DNA from: JAICWP01 sp035278025
Lineage (GTDB): Bacteria; Acidobacteriota; Terriglobia; Terriglobales; Acidobacteriaceae
Direction of reading: 5' to 3'
Assembly: GCA_035278025.1 (NCBI GenBank)
Contig: DATEJK010000107.1
Span: 27,636 to 91,635, forward strand
DNA length: 64,000 nt
Position 1 is the stretch's first letter. Each line of letters opens with the position of its first letter. The notes beneath the pieces were generated by a model, which did no database searches, was not told the origin of the DNA, and worked only from the letters and a program-made list of their open reading frames with translations. Shown here piece after piece: positions 8,577 to 17,699 of the stretch. The position numbers and the translations under genes are program-made.

Positions 8577-9572
8577 GTGCGCGGGGGCTTTGGCTTTGAT
8601 CGGATGACTGACGAAACGGTTCCAAGGAGTGGCCTTTTGGGCAGATTGAGTAATACGCGATGGATGCTGGCAAATGGTTTCCGTTATCTGCGCATGGCCC
8701 GCTGGAGAGGCGCCGCCCCGAGTGATCAGAAGCGGCAAGCGGCCTTGGCGAAGCTGATGGAAGTGTATGCTCAGCGCCCCGACCTGCAGGAGGTCTACCC
8801 CGAAGCCGCCGATTCCGATCTCGCCCGGCTCATCAACTGGGCCGCCGGGGTCTCCTATGGAAGGTGGAAGGATTCTTCTCACGACGAGTTGCGCCCCCAC
8901 GCCGGCACGTACCTCAATTTGCCCAGCATTCCGCCGCAGATGGCGCCTCCTCCCTGGGCAACCGTGACCGATACCTCGCGCGCCACCGGCAATGCCCTCT
9001 CTCTGACTCTGCAAACCATGGAAGAAGCCGGCGCGGCCGACATCAGCAATCACCTGATGACGCTTGCGCTCCTGATCAGGGAATTCGACCTCAAGCAAGT
9101 AGTTGAGCTGGGCACGCGCGACGGTAACTCAACCCTGGCGCTGCTGGAAGGCGCCCGCTCCATTGCCGGCCATGTAACCAGCGTGGATGTTGAGCCGTGC
9201 CTCGAGGCCAAGCGCCGCGTGCAGAGGGCGGGCTTTACGGAGAGCTGGACTTTTGTTCAGGCCAACGACATGGACTTGGAGCCCCCGCAGATTCCGGCGG
9301 CAATTGATTTCCTTTTTGTTGACACCAGCCACCTCTACGCTCCCACTTTGGCGGAACTGAGAAAGTATTCCGCCTATCTGCGGCCGGGAGCCTGGATAGC
9401 TCTGCATGACTATGTTTCCTTTCCCGGGGTCAACCAGGCGGTCCGCGACTTTGTAAAATCCGCTGCTTTCCCAGTTCGCTTCTATGCTTTCATGCACCAG
9501 AACGGTCTGGCCCTGCTACGCCGGACAGGGGAGACCATGGGAGCGGCAGGAAAGCCAGGAAGTTCCGGCTAA
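8577..9572 (+). CDS. Class I SAM-dependent methyltransferase, surface-sugar type
   Basis: The 331-residue protein has an N-terminal helical region of about 150 residues and then a Rossmann methyltransferase core: VVELGTRDGNSTLALLEGAR (motif I) near 180, VTSVDVEPC, the acidic DFLFVDTSHLYAP near 246 and PGAWIALHDYV near 270. The last group resembles the Methyltransf_24/cephalosporin-hydroxylase-like clan, where an aspartate/histidine set can bind a metal. The GTG at 8577 lies two bases after the rfbC stop; the ATG at 8604 (MTDETVPRSG) is an equally possible start. It probably O-methylates a sugar residue of the polymer, which is inference from context. Confidence 0.75.
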   Translation: MRGGFGFDRMTDETVPRSGLLGRLSNTRWMLANGFRYLRMARWRGAAPSDQKRQAALAKLMEVYAQRPDLQEVYPEAADSDLARLINWAAGVSYGRWKDSSHDELRPHAGTYLNLPSIPPQMAPPPWATVTDTSRATGNALSLTLQTMEEAGAADISNHLMTLALLIREFDLKQVVELGTRDGNSTLALLEGARSIAGHVTSVDVEPCLEAKRRVQRAGFTESWTFVQANDMDLEPPQIPAAIDFLFVDTSHLYAPTLAELRKYSAYLRPGAWIALHDYVSFPGVNQAVRDFVKSAAFPVRFYAFMHQNGLALLRRTGETMGAAGKPGSSG

Positions 9573-9613
9573 TCGGCAGCAGAGCACGCCCCGGCTGGGC
9601 GGGCAGCCGCAGG

Positions 9614-11146
9614 TCATTTCGGGGATTCAGCCAGGCGCGCCGGATCCCACGCCACAGCTCCTTCACTGCTGGACCGGGCGGTGCCTTTTTCCAGGATGGC
9701 AATGAGCGATAGAGGCGGCAGCGGCACCCATTTCTCCAGCCTCTTGAAGAGGGGTACGAGCAGATTCAAGGTCTTGATCTGCAGCAGGCCAAAATTGGTT
9801 CTTTTGAGGAGCTTTCCGTTTACCCACCAGGCGGGTGAACCGGCCCGATTGAAAGCCAGAATTTCCTTGACCTGGAATCCCACGCTCTCCGCGACCTGCT
9901 TCAGCTGCTCGCTCTTATAGCGCCGGCAATGCCCCAGCACTCGGTCCAGGGAACCGTAAAGGCCCGGCCCCTGGGGAACAAGCACAATGGCTTTGCCGCC
10001 TTCGTCCAGCGCTTCCCAGATGTTACCTAGCGCGCCCACATCGTCCCCAACGTGTTCCAGAACATTGAGGCAAATCACAGTGTCGAATTTTTGCTCGGAG
10101 GGAAAGGAGTGGCCCGCGGTCAGATCAACGTGTGACGAGCGCAGGTAGGGCCGGGTATCCTCCAATTTTTTGAGCTCGCGCAGGTAGTGGGAATTAATGT
10201 CGGACGCCCAGTACAGGGATCGTGGCGCCAGATTGACGGTCAGGTTGCCAATGCCTGCGCCGATCTCCAGCACTCTCTCGCCGACATATGGCCGAATCGT
10301 GTCCGCCATCCAACGGGTAAATCGGGGCGCCCGGCGTAGTCGGGCGAGTATCTCGCTGCCGTACTGGTCTTCTTTGCAGATATTGTCGGAAATGGCAAAG
10401 CGCACGATGGCAGCCAGCGCCAGGAACCCGTCCTTCCACGTGATCTTCTTGCCTTCCTGGTAGGTGCGGCCAGAATAGCTGATCGGCACCTCAAAAATGC
10501 GCACGTTGCGCTTGGCTAATTTGAGCGTCAGCTCCGGCTCCACGCGGAAGTCCCGACTCTCGATGGGGATGCTCTGCAGGAGCGCGGTGCGAACCATCTT
10601 GTAGCAGGTTTCCATGTCCGAGAGGTTGAGGTCGCAGGCGAGATCGGAAAGAAAAGTCAACAGCCGGTTGCCCAGCGAGTGGCGGAAGAGAAGTACACGT
10701 TTGAAATCCGCGGAAAGGAACCGCGAACCGAAGACCGCATCCGCATCCTGCTCAGTGAAGAGAGGAACCATCCGCAGCAGATCGCGCGGGTGGTATTCCA
10801 GGTCGGCGTCGTGAATGACGGTCAGTTCACAGTTCGCATACTTCAGCGCTGTCCGGATTGCTCCGCCCTTGCCCTGATTTTGTTCGTGGCGCACGAATAT
10901 CCACTGCATGCGTCCGCCGTCGTTTTCGGCTGCAAGACTCTCCTTGAACCCCTGCAACACCTCCGGGGTCTGGTCAGTGGAACAATCGTCAACCACGATT
11001 ATCTGGACGCGTTCGAGGCGGGGGGATTCGGCCAGAACTTTCAATCGTTCCAGGCTCGCAGCCACCAGGTGGCGCTCATTGTAGACCGGCACAATCACTG
11101 ATAAGCTGGCCAGCGACAACTGGTGCCCGTTACCATCCCTCAACAC
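9614..11146 (-). CDS. GT2 glycosyltransferase fused to a C-terminal methyltransferase
   Basis: The first 250 residues are a GT2 domain of the dolichyl-phosphate/undecaprenyl-phosphate sugar synthase kind: SVIVPVYNERHLVAASLER, IIVVDDCSTDQTPEVL, NQGKGGAIRTALKYA, VIHDADLEYHP and the conserved FGSRFL. From about residue 285 a class I methyltransferase follows: VGERVLEIGAGIGNLTVNLA, WASDINSHYL, DTVICLNVLEHVGDD and a core ending near 430. The order is the reverse of the fusion at 1731. No long membrane segments follow the GT2 part. The start is GTG 11146 (TTG 11143 is an alternative). It converges with the methyltransferase at 8577 and stands alone on its strand. Confidence 0.85.
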   Translation of the reverse strand: MLRDGNGHQLSLASLSVIVPVYNERHLVAASLERLKVLAESPRLERVQIIVVDDCSTDQTPEVLQGFKESLAAENDGGRMQWIFVRHEQNQGKGGAIRTALKYANCELTVIHDADLEYHPRDLLRMVPLFTEQDADAVFGSRFLSADFKRVLLFRHSLGNRLLTFLSDLACDLNLSDMETCYKMVRTALLQSIPIESRDFRVEPELTLKLAKRNVRIFEVPISYSGRTYQEGKKITWKDGFLALAAIVRFAISDNICKEDQYGSEILARLRRAPRFTRWMADTIRPYVGERVLEIGAGIGNLTVNLAPRSLYWASDINSHYLRELKKLEDTRPYLRSSHVDLTAGHSFPSEQKFDTVICLNVLEHVGDDVGALGNIWEALDEGGKAIVLVPQGPGLYGSLDRVLGHCRRYKSEQLKQVAESVGFQVKEILAFNRAGSPAWWVNGKLLKRTNFGLLQIKTLNLLVPLFKRLEKWVPLPPLSLIAILEKGTARSSSEGAVAWDPARLAESPK

Positions 11147-11379
11147 AGCCGTTGTTCTCCTCGCGTGCGGCGAAATCTGATTCAGGAAGCTGCTCTGTCC
11201 GGATTATAGCCGCTATTTTAGCGCGTCTGGACCGGACTGCACCTCGGTGATTGCGCCACATTTCTCGGGCCGGGTTTCGAGTGTGGCGACTGCCGCTCGG
11301 CATTTGAAATCCTGCAGTTGCTCTGATATGTTGGCTCACCAGAGCCTCCAAAAGCAATGAACATCCAGTCTCCCCGTCC

Positions 11380-12843
11380 TTGCAAAGTACCGAGCCGCGC
11401 CGTACCCGTTCAGGGGAAATCTTTGGGCGGCTGGCATTGAAAGGGGGATCTGTCGCATCGAAAGGCGCCAGTTTGGACCGCCCTGAACCCTCTGGTTCCG
11501 CGGGTTCTGAGCCGGCGAAAGGGCCAGGTGCAGGTTCTCTCTACGCCCTCCTGCTGGTGGCAGTTGTAGCCGCGATTCTCAGCGGCCGCCTTTTCCACGT
11601 TCTGAATAAATATGCCGTAAATATGTTTTTCTGGGATGAATGGGACTTTCGCACTCCGCAGTTCCAGGGTGCCTCGCTGTGGCGCATCTTTACCTGGCAG
11701 CACGGGCCTCCCCGCCTGGGCATCGGATTTGTCGTTGATACTTTAGTCAATCGCCTGACACGTTGGGACTCCCGCGGCACCGCTTTTCTGGAAGGCGCTG
11801 TAATGGTAGCGGCCATGCTCTCTGCTCTCTGGCTGAAGCGCCGCCTTTTTGGAGACTTTGCCGCCAGCGATGTAGTGATTCCGGTTATCGTTCTTACCTT
11901 GGGACCGTGCCTGGCTTTTACCACTACTCCCATCGTCGCGCATGGCCCCTTTCCCCTCTTTTTGACCATGCTGTTCTGCCTGGCTTGGACGATCCGCAAT
12001 CTTTACTGGCGCTATGGCCTGGTCCTGCTGGTGAATTTCCTCCTCATCTATACCGGATTCGGCACCTTTGTCGGGTTCATCACCCCGGTTCTGTTCGCGG
12101 TTGAGATATTTCATGGCAGGCGGGAAAGGGGGTGGCTGGCTCCCGCGGCCGCGCTAGCCATTTCGCTCTTGTCCCTGGGGGCATTCTTCATCGGCTACCA
12201 GGTGGCTCCGGCTGCCGGCTGCCTGGTGTTCTCCTGGATGCCGTTGTTGCACTATTTATGGTTCGCGGGGCTGGTTTTTTCCACCGTGTTTTTTCTCGGT
12301 GGGCATTCTCTGTTCCCCTCGCTGGTTGGTCTTGCCGCACTGCTGCTGGCTCTGCTGATCTGCGGTTGGTGTGTTTACCAGTTTCTTCGCCGGCGAGGCG
12401 ATCCAGCTTACCAGATCGTCGGTATCACCATCACCGGTTCCTCCCTGTTGTTTGCCATCAATGCCGCCGTGGGCAGGTTGTGCCACGGAATCGAAGGCGC
12501 TCATGCCGCGCGTTATATTCCCTATGTCATGCCCGCCTTTATCGGCATATATTTCTCTCTTCTGTCGCTAAGGGGCCTCTGGACGCGGCGGGCGCTGGTC
12601 GCCATTTTTACCGTGGTTGTTCTCGCCGGGGCCGTTCCGTTCAGCCGCCAGGAGCGCAGAGGGTTGGTTAGTATGCACGGTCTAAAAACGGCATGGAAAG
12701 ACTGCTATTTGCAGACCGGAAGCATTGATTATTGCAACTCCCACACGCGCTTCCAGATTTACCCCGTGCCCGCGGCCACCCACCTGGAGCAAAAGCTGGA
12801 GTTTCTGAAAGCCCATCGGCTGAATTTGTTTAACGGCGATTGA
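11380..12843 (+). CDS. Polytopic membrane protein, possible GT-C type glycosyltransferase
   Basis: I do not recognise the family with certainty. The 487-residue product has a hydrophilic N-terminal tail of about 50 residues, then about ten hydrophobic segments (for example LYALLLVAVVAAILSGRLF and RALVAIFTVVVLAGAVPF). After the first segment it shows MFFWDEWDFRTPQF: an acidic pair in the first extracytoplasmic loop is the hallmark of GT-C enzymes that use polyprenyl-phosphate sugars, such as ArnT and PMT. A C-terminal soluble tail follows the last segment. The start is uncertain: TTG 11380 is the longest option and other TTG codons occur downstream. Its place among glycosyltransferases supports a role in polymer decoration (inference). 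Confidence 0.6.
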   Translation: MQSTEPRRTRSGEIFGRLALKGGSVASKGASLDRPEPSGSAGSEPAKGPGAGSLYALLLVAVVAAILSGRLFHVLNKYAVNMFFWDEWDFRTPQFQGASLWRIFTWQHGPPRLGIGFVVDTLVNRLTRWDSRGTAFLEGAVMVAAMLSALWLKRRLFGDFAASDVVIPVIVLTLGPCLAFTTTPIVAHGPFPLFLTMLFCLAWTIRNLYWRYGLVLLVNFLLIYTGFGTFVGFITPVLFAVEIFHGRRERGWLAPAAALAISLLSLGAFFIGYQVAPAAGCLVFSWMPLLHYLWFAGLVFSTVFFLGGHSLFPSLVGLAALLLALLICGWCVYQFLRRRGDPAYQIVGITITGSSLLFAINAAVGRLCHGIEGAHAARYIPYVMPAFIGIYFSLLSLRGLWTRRALVAIFTVVVLAGAVPFSRQERRGLVSMHGLKTAWKDCYLQTGSIDYCNSHTRFQIYPVPAATHLEQKLEFLKAHRLNLFNGD

Positions 12844-13044
12844 GAGCCGCTCTGGTAATGGGGTTGCCCTCACGGTGCGGTTGGGGGCGATCTTCCCCGA
12901 GGTATCACTGAACGGTGCTGGTCCCGCTTTCGCAGGTTCAGGCTGGGAAGAGATTGCCGGGAAAATTCGCTACAATAGCTCCGGACTCCACATGAGGTGT
13001 TCCATGGCAGCAGTTGTGGTTGGCCACAATGAATACCAAACAAA

Positions 13045-14346
13045 ATGGAATTTCTGAAACCGATTCTGCTGTCAGGAGGGGGGCGGACGGGCAGCACGCA
13101 AATCATGTCCTCGCTGGGCAGCGATCCCAGGGTGGCGTTTGACCGCGAATTCCCTTACGAAAACCGCTATCTTACCTATTTTGCCAAGCTGGATCTGCTG
13201 CTCCAGCGCCCCGACCTGCTGAAGTTTTTCCAACCGCAACAATTATTCGAGCGCAACTACCTGGGCTTTGGAGGATACATGCCGGGCCCCGACTACGTGC
13301 CCGATTTCTCTCCCTATGTTTACCTTCCCCGGGCGGAGGCCGGCGGCTGGCTGCGGGCCTTGTGGCACAAGTTCAGCTCCGACGTCCGGCAGGAAAATCC
13401 CGATTGCACGCTTTATGCGGAAAAGGCGCCGGTCTGGCTGCCGCCCATGCTCCGGCAGCACATGGACGTATTCACCCTCTACAATGTCCGCGATCCGCGC
13501 GATATTTTCCTCTCCACCAACGCCTTTATGAAGAAGAGCAGGGCGCGGGGTTTTGCCCGCGAGAAGGGAGCTACCGACCGCGATCACATACGCCGCGTTG
13601 CCCAGGCCTTCCTCAATACCTTCGATAACTATTATGTGGATCGCAATCGCCGGGACACTCTTCTCGTGCGTTACGAGGATTATGTTTGCGACCGGCCCGA
13701 AGTGCTGGAGAACATCAGCCGGCTTACCGGGGTTGAATTGAAATCCGGCAACGACTTCTTCAACAGCAGCCATGCGACCACAAAAGATATTGCCGGCTCG
13801 GTGCAGCGCTGGAAACGCGAGCCGATTTTGCCGGATCTATTGTCCTTACTGGAACAACTCCTGCAGGAGGAAATGACTACTCTGGGATATCCACTCTCCT
13901 CGGCTGGTGGCAGAGTCTCCGGCAGGACCATTTCCTTTGCTCAGGGGGGGGCCAAACTGTCGAAGATTGACCACTCGTCCCAGGGCAGGTTGGAGGCGGC
14001 TGCGGATTATGCCGTCGTGCAAGTCGCGGGTCCGGACTTCCACATTTTCCTGCCGATTGACCCGTTTGAGGCAGCCGAGGTAAAGGAAGTTTGGGCAAGC
14101 CTGAGCGGCGGCGTGGGAAATATATGCTCCCTCTACTGGCGCCGGCGCGACACGGATTTTGACGAGACTTGCGCCCTGCATGTGCCCTATACGCCTGCTC
14201 CGCATTGGGGCATGACGAGCTTTCCCGTACATACTCATCCTGAGTGGCGGGGCACGATCACCCACCTGAGGCTGGATTTGTTCAATAGCCACCTGCGCCC
14301 CAATTGCGGCACGGGCGGGCTCCGTTGGGTGCGGCTGGTGCCTTGA
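13045..14346 (+). CDS. Sulfotransferase family protein with C-terminal extra domain
   Basis: Residues 1-280 form a sulfotransferase: SGGGRTGSTQIMSSLGS (5'-PSB loop) at residues 10-26, LYNVRDPRDIFLSTNAF near 148 (3'-PB motif) and LLVRYEDYVCDRPEVLENIS near 207, the helix typical of the family. The C-terminal 150 residues, rich in beta-like stretches (DYAVVQVAGPDFHIFLPI; VGNICSLYWRRRDTDF), resemble no catalytic domain I can name and could bind carbohydrate. The ATG at 13045 directly precedes the conserved segment. This is the second sulfotransferase of the locus and is not closely similar to the one at 323. PAPS-synthesis genes are not in the window. Confidence 0.8.
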   Translation: MEFLKPILLSGGGRTGSTQIMSSLGSDPRVAFDREFPYENRYLTYFAKLDLLLQRPDLLKFFQPQQLFERNYLGFGGYMPGPDYVPDFSPYVYLPRAEAGGWLRALWHKFSSDVRQENPDCTLYAEKAPVWLPPMLRQHMDVFTLYNVRDPRDIFLSTNAFMKKSRARGFAREKGATDRDHIRRVAQAFLNTFDNYYVDRNRRDTLLVRYEDYVCDRPEVLENISRLTGVELKSGNDFFNSSHATTKDIAGSVQRWKREPILPDLLSLLEQLLQEEMTTLGYPLSSAGGRVSGRTISFAQGGAKLSKIDHSSQGRLEAAADYAVVQVAGPDFHIFLPIDPFEAAEVKEVWASLSGGVGNICSLYWRRRDTDFDETCALHVPYTPAPHWGMTSFPVHTHPEWRGTITHLRLDLFNSHLRPNCGTGGLRWVRLVP

Positions 14347-14363
14347 GGGCGGCGGGCGGGAAC

Positions 14364-16376
14364 CTAGGCGGGGGGAAGTTGGTACCAGTGGATGATGATG
14401 GAACGACGGTATTGGCGGCGCCCCCAAGGGTGGAAACTGAAAGAAACTACCGGATCGGAAACAGGATCGGCGCGCAGCAGGTGCGCCGTTTCCTTCAGAT
14501 TGGCGGGCAGCGCGTTGATGATGACTCCGTCCGCCACATTGGAGCGGACGATGCGCCAGCTTTGCCGCCGTCCGGAGCGCCGGGTCACGAAAATGGTGAC
14601 CGGAGCCATCCGGAAGGTAAAGTTTCGCAGCCGTCCCAGCAGGGTTTTATCAATCTCCGCCGACATGACCACCAGACCCGATGCCGGCGGCACGGTAACC
14701 GTTTCATCCCACCGCACCGTCGCGGTACCCAGTGGTTGAAGAGCAGCGAAGCGAGGGTGGTTGCGTCTCTCGAGAAGCAGCCGTTCCGGCGTGCTCAGGC
14801 GCAGATCATACCAACTGAGAAGCGATAGCCAGGTTGCGGGAGTGTCCAGCACCGGATTGCGGCCGTCCACCGATCCCCATCCCAACAGTAAATATTTAGC
14901 CGCGGCGGTGCCGTCGGCGTAGTGCTCGGCATCAGCCCGGTCCAGCAGTCGGGTTTCCGCGGCGTACATTTCAAACACCGGCGCTGGTTGCCATTTCCAG
15001 CCGTTGGCCGGAACCTGCGCGATTTCGTATGGCATGGTGTCTACCGTGCTGCCGTCTATGATTTCGTGAAAAGCGCTCCCCAGCCGCAGTGGTTGCAGCT
15101 TGGCGTTTCGTTCCGCACCCAGACGACGCCAGGTTCGTGACCAGTGCAGGTGCGCATCCGCCGAACTCCAGAACTGGCGCAGCGCCAGTCGTTCGCCAAT
15201 CACCCGGCTGTATCCCGGATTGGAGTGGCACACGTACCAAACGCCGGCGACCAGGCACAGCACTTGTAGGCCAATAACCAGGAGCCGGTCGCGGAAAGTC
15301 GTGGCACAAAACAGGATGAGCAGCGCCGCCGCAGCTACCCGCGGTTCAAATTGAATCGAGTGCGGCATATCCTGGCGCACGAAGGCGTGCTTGAAATCAA
15401 CAAAAATCACGAACAAGGCTATCGCCAGGCCAGGCGCCAGACTCCCGATCTTCCTGGCTGCGACAGGCAGCAGAACGAAGAAGAGCACAAACGTTACCCC
15501 CGCCGCGATCACTTGCCATTTTGGCCCGGCCAGACTCATGTTCTCCGAGTAACCGCCGGCCAGTTCGAGGGAGTATCGCAGGAACGAGAAGAATGGTTTC
15601 GCCTCACCTGTGGATGCAAAATAAAGCAGGAACAGCGAAATTGGAAAACTCAACGCTGCAGCCAAGGCTTGCCATCGCAGGGGGCTTCGCAATGGCCAGT
15701 CACGCCAGATGGTCAGAGCCAATATTCCAAGAAAAACTGGAGTGTATTGCAATCCAAGGTTGAACCGCAGCAACACGGCAATAGCTGCCAGCACTCCCAG
15801 CAGAGATGTGTGCGCGTAACGCCAGCGGGTCTGGCCGTCAAGGCAAAGCAGCGCCACCGCGATAATGGCCAATTCCAGACGTTCCGGACCCAGCAGCGGA
15901 TTCAGTACCGCAAGACCAGCAAGGACCGCGCCTGCCCACAACGCCAGTAGCCTGCGACGGGAACGAGCCAGCAGAACAGCGAAAGCTCCCACCCAGACTG
16001 CATACACGCCGAGGGTAAAAATCAGGGAGGCTTCTTTCTCGCCGGAAATCGGGTCGGGAGTAACCAGATACGTGAAGGGGCCGTACGTCCAGTACAAGTC
16101 CCGGCCCAGGACCAGATGATCGGCATGGGCCAGGTTCAGGCCCAGCAGTTCGCCAGGATCGAGGCCGGGGCCGAGGCTGGAGGGTGTGGGTGGAAAGCTG
16201 AGCAGCACGAAGTACAAGAAGAGCGCCCAACACGCTGCTTGCGCCACGCGAGAACCGCGGATGAAGGAAACAAGCGAACGCGGTGACAGAGGAGTCTCTG
16301 CCTGCGGGATGGGAGTGTCATGAAGTTGCGGCCTGCTGCTCATGGGGAAACTTGTTAGCTCCGACACTCGGTTCAT
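14364..16376 (-). CDS. Polytopic membrane protein of the polysaccharide locus
   Basis: The 670-residue protein has a short cytoplasmic N-terminus, then about ten to twelve hydrophobic segments (for example AACWALFLYFVLLSFPP and AALLILFCATTF), and a C-terminal hydrophilic domain of about 200 residues. The loop after the first segment reads LVLGRDLYWTYGPFTYLV; a 'DLYxxYGP' loop is seen in large bacterial membrane proteins of unknown function that may belong to the GT-C clan. It is the last gene of the six-gene minus-strand operon, 24 bp after the C-methyltransferase. The ATG at 16376 has AGAAG upstream; a TTG at 16397 is an alternative. Transfer of a sugar from a lipid carrier is possible but unproven. 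Confidence 0.65.
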   Translation of the reverse strand: MNRVSELTSFPMSSRPQLHDTPIPQAETPLSPRSLVSFIRGSRVAQAACWALFLYFVLLSFPPTPSSLGPGLDPGELLGLNLAHADHLVLGRDLYWTYGPFTYLVTPDPISGEKEASLIFTLGVYAVWVGAFAVLLARSRRRLLALWAGAVLAGLAVLNPLLGPERLELAIIAVALLCLDGQTRWRYAHTSLLGVLAAIAVLLRFNLGLQYTPVFLGILALTIWRDWPLRSPLRWQALAAALSFPISLFLLYFASTGEAKPFFSFLRYSLELAGGYSENMSLAGPKWQVIAAGVTFVLFFVLLPVAARKIGSLAPGLAIALFVIFVDFKHAFVRQDMPHSIQFEPRVAAAALLILFCATTFRDRLLVIGLQVLCLVAGVWYVCHSNPGYSRVIGERLALRQFWSSADAHLHWSRTWRRLGAERNAKLQPLRLGSAFHEIIDGSTVDTMPYEIAQVPANGWKWQPAPVFEMYAAETRLLDRADAEHYADGTAAAKYLLLGWGSVDGRNPVLDTPATWLSLLSWYDLRLSTPERLLLERRNHPRFAALQPLGTATVRWDETVTVPPASGLVVMSAEIDKTLLGRLRNFTFRMAPVTIFVTRRSGRRQSWRIVRSNVADGVIINALPANLKETAHLLRADPVSDPVVSFSFHPWGRRQYRRSIIIHWYQLPPA

Positions 16377-16400
16377 CACTTCTGGCCAGGCCGCCAAAAT

Positions 16401-17699
16401 TCAGGATTTCCTGTCATTCGCCGCCCCAGCCACAATCTCCGGCCGAGGCAGAGGTACGATAAATTGTCCCTGAAAGCCGCTCATCTTGATTTTAGGAATC
16501 AGATCCTGCGCCACATGCCAGGACAACAAGAGCGCGTATTCAGGCTGATCCTCCAACAACCGTGACTCTTCGCAAATGGGAATATTGGTGCCTGGGAGAT
16601 AGTTGCCGATTTTAGGGGAACCCGGCAGTTCCAAAACGCAGTCCAAAATGGTGTTGTCCAGGCCGACATAATGAACCAGGGTGCATGACCGAGGCGCTGC
16701 TCCAATCGCGTATATTCTTGCGTCCCGCTGTTTCACATCACGCAGCAGCGCGAGAAGCGCCAGCTTCGATTGTGCCGCCTCGGCGCTGAAGTTGTGCAAT
16801 CTGGCGGGCGTAATCTGCGGCGCCTCCTCCGCCAGCAACGCGGGAACTGTTTCATCCACTCTGTGGTCGCCCTCGCGCGCCGCATAAATGCGAATCGAAC
16901 CTCCATGCGTCGGTATGCGCCTGGCATGAACGACGTTCATTCCATGCATGTGCAACACGTAGGACAGAGTAGCCAGCGAGTAATAGCGCAGGTGCTCGTG
17001 ATAAATGCAGTCGTACTGAAGATCTTCCAGTAGCGCCGGCAGGTAGTGGACTTCACAGGCGAAAATGCCGCCAGGAGCGAGCAACTGCAGCATCAGTTCC
17101 ACCATGCCGTGAACATCTTCCACATGCGCAAACACATTGGTGGCGGTAATCAGCCGGGCTTGACCGTGTTCTGCCAGCACCCGGCTCACGACCGTTTCGT
17201 CGAAAAAGGAGACATAAGTGGGAATGCCGTTCCGGTTGGCCAAATGCGCGGTGTCACTGGGCTCAACTCCGGCTACCCTCTGACCGCGCTGGAGAAAATT
17301 GTTCAGTAGCGCCCCGTTGTTGGATCCGATATCAACCACCAGGTCGCCAGCCTCCAGGCCGCACAGACGTCGCGCTTCGGAACATAAATCAGCAAAATCG
17401 TCCCGCTGCACCTTAGTGGTGCCGCTGACGTAAGGGTATTCCGGTGGAAAAAGAAGAGCCGGATCTATGAACAGACCCAGTTGGACCAGTTTGCAGTTGC
17501 GGCACAGCAGCAGTTCGGCGGGATAGAAAGGCTGCTCAACCGGACGGCTGCCGATGGGCCGCAGGGCGTGAAGCGGCGGCATGAAACCTAAAAAGATAAG
17601 CGATTCGAGTTCGCTGCTGTCGCACACCTGGCAGCTTTCCACGGCTACGCTGCCGCGGGTGCCGGCGGCGAAATGCCTCGGTTTGATGGCGGTGCTCAT
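16401..17699 (-). CDS. Sugar C-methyltransferase (TylC3/NovU-like)
   Basis: The protein has the three-part layout of the sugar C-methyltransferases: an N-terminal zinc-binding unit with CQVCDSSELES and LLLCRNCKLVQLG, a SAM domain with VVDIGSNNGALLNNFLQRG and VAGVEPSD, then YDCIYHEHLRYYS, and a C-terminal Rossmann-like domain (ARIYAIGAAPRSCTLVHY; ILLSW-type end). The HEHLRYYSL segment holds the histidine/tyrosine region that acts as base in TcaB9/TylC3. These enzymes put a methyl branch on a 4-keto sugar nucleotide. The ATG at 17699 overlaps the stop of the epimerase gene (ATGA), which decides this start against a longer frame reaching 17828. The predicted branched deoxysugar is inference. Confidence 0.85.
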   Translation of the reverse strand: MSTAIKPRHFAAGTRGSVAVESCQVCDSSELESLIFLGFMPPLHALRPIGSRPVEQPFYPAELLLCRNCKLVQLGLFIDPALLFPPEYPYVSGTTKVQRDDFADLCSEARRLCGLEAGDLVVDIGSNNGALLNNFLQRGQRVAGVEPSDTAHLANRNGIPTYVSFFDETVVSRVLAEHGQARLITATNVFAHVEDVHGMVELMLQLLAPGGIFACEVHYLPALLEDLQYDCIYHEHLRYYSLATLSYVLHMHGMNVVHARRIPTHGGSIRIYAAREGDHRVDETVPALLAEEAPQITPARLHNFSAEAAQSKLALLALLRDVKQRDARIYAIGAAPRSCTLVHYVGLDNTILDCVLELPGSPKIGNYLPGTNIPICEESRLLEDQPEYALLLSWHVAQDLIPKIKMSGFQGQFIVPLPRPEIVAGAANDRKS

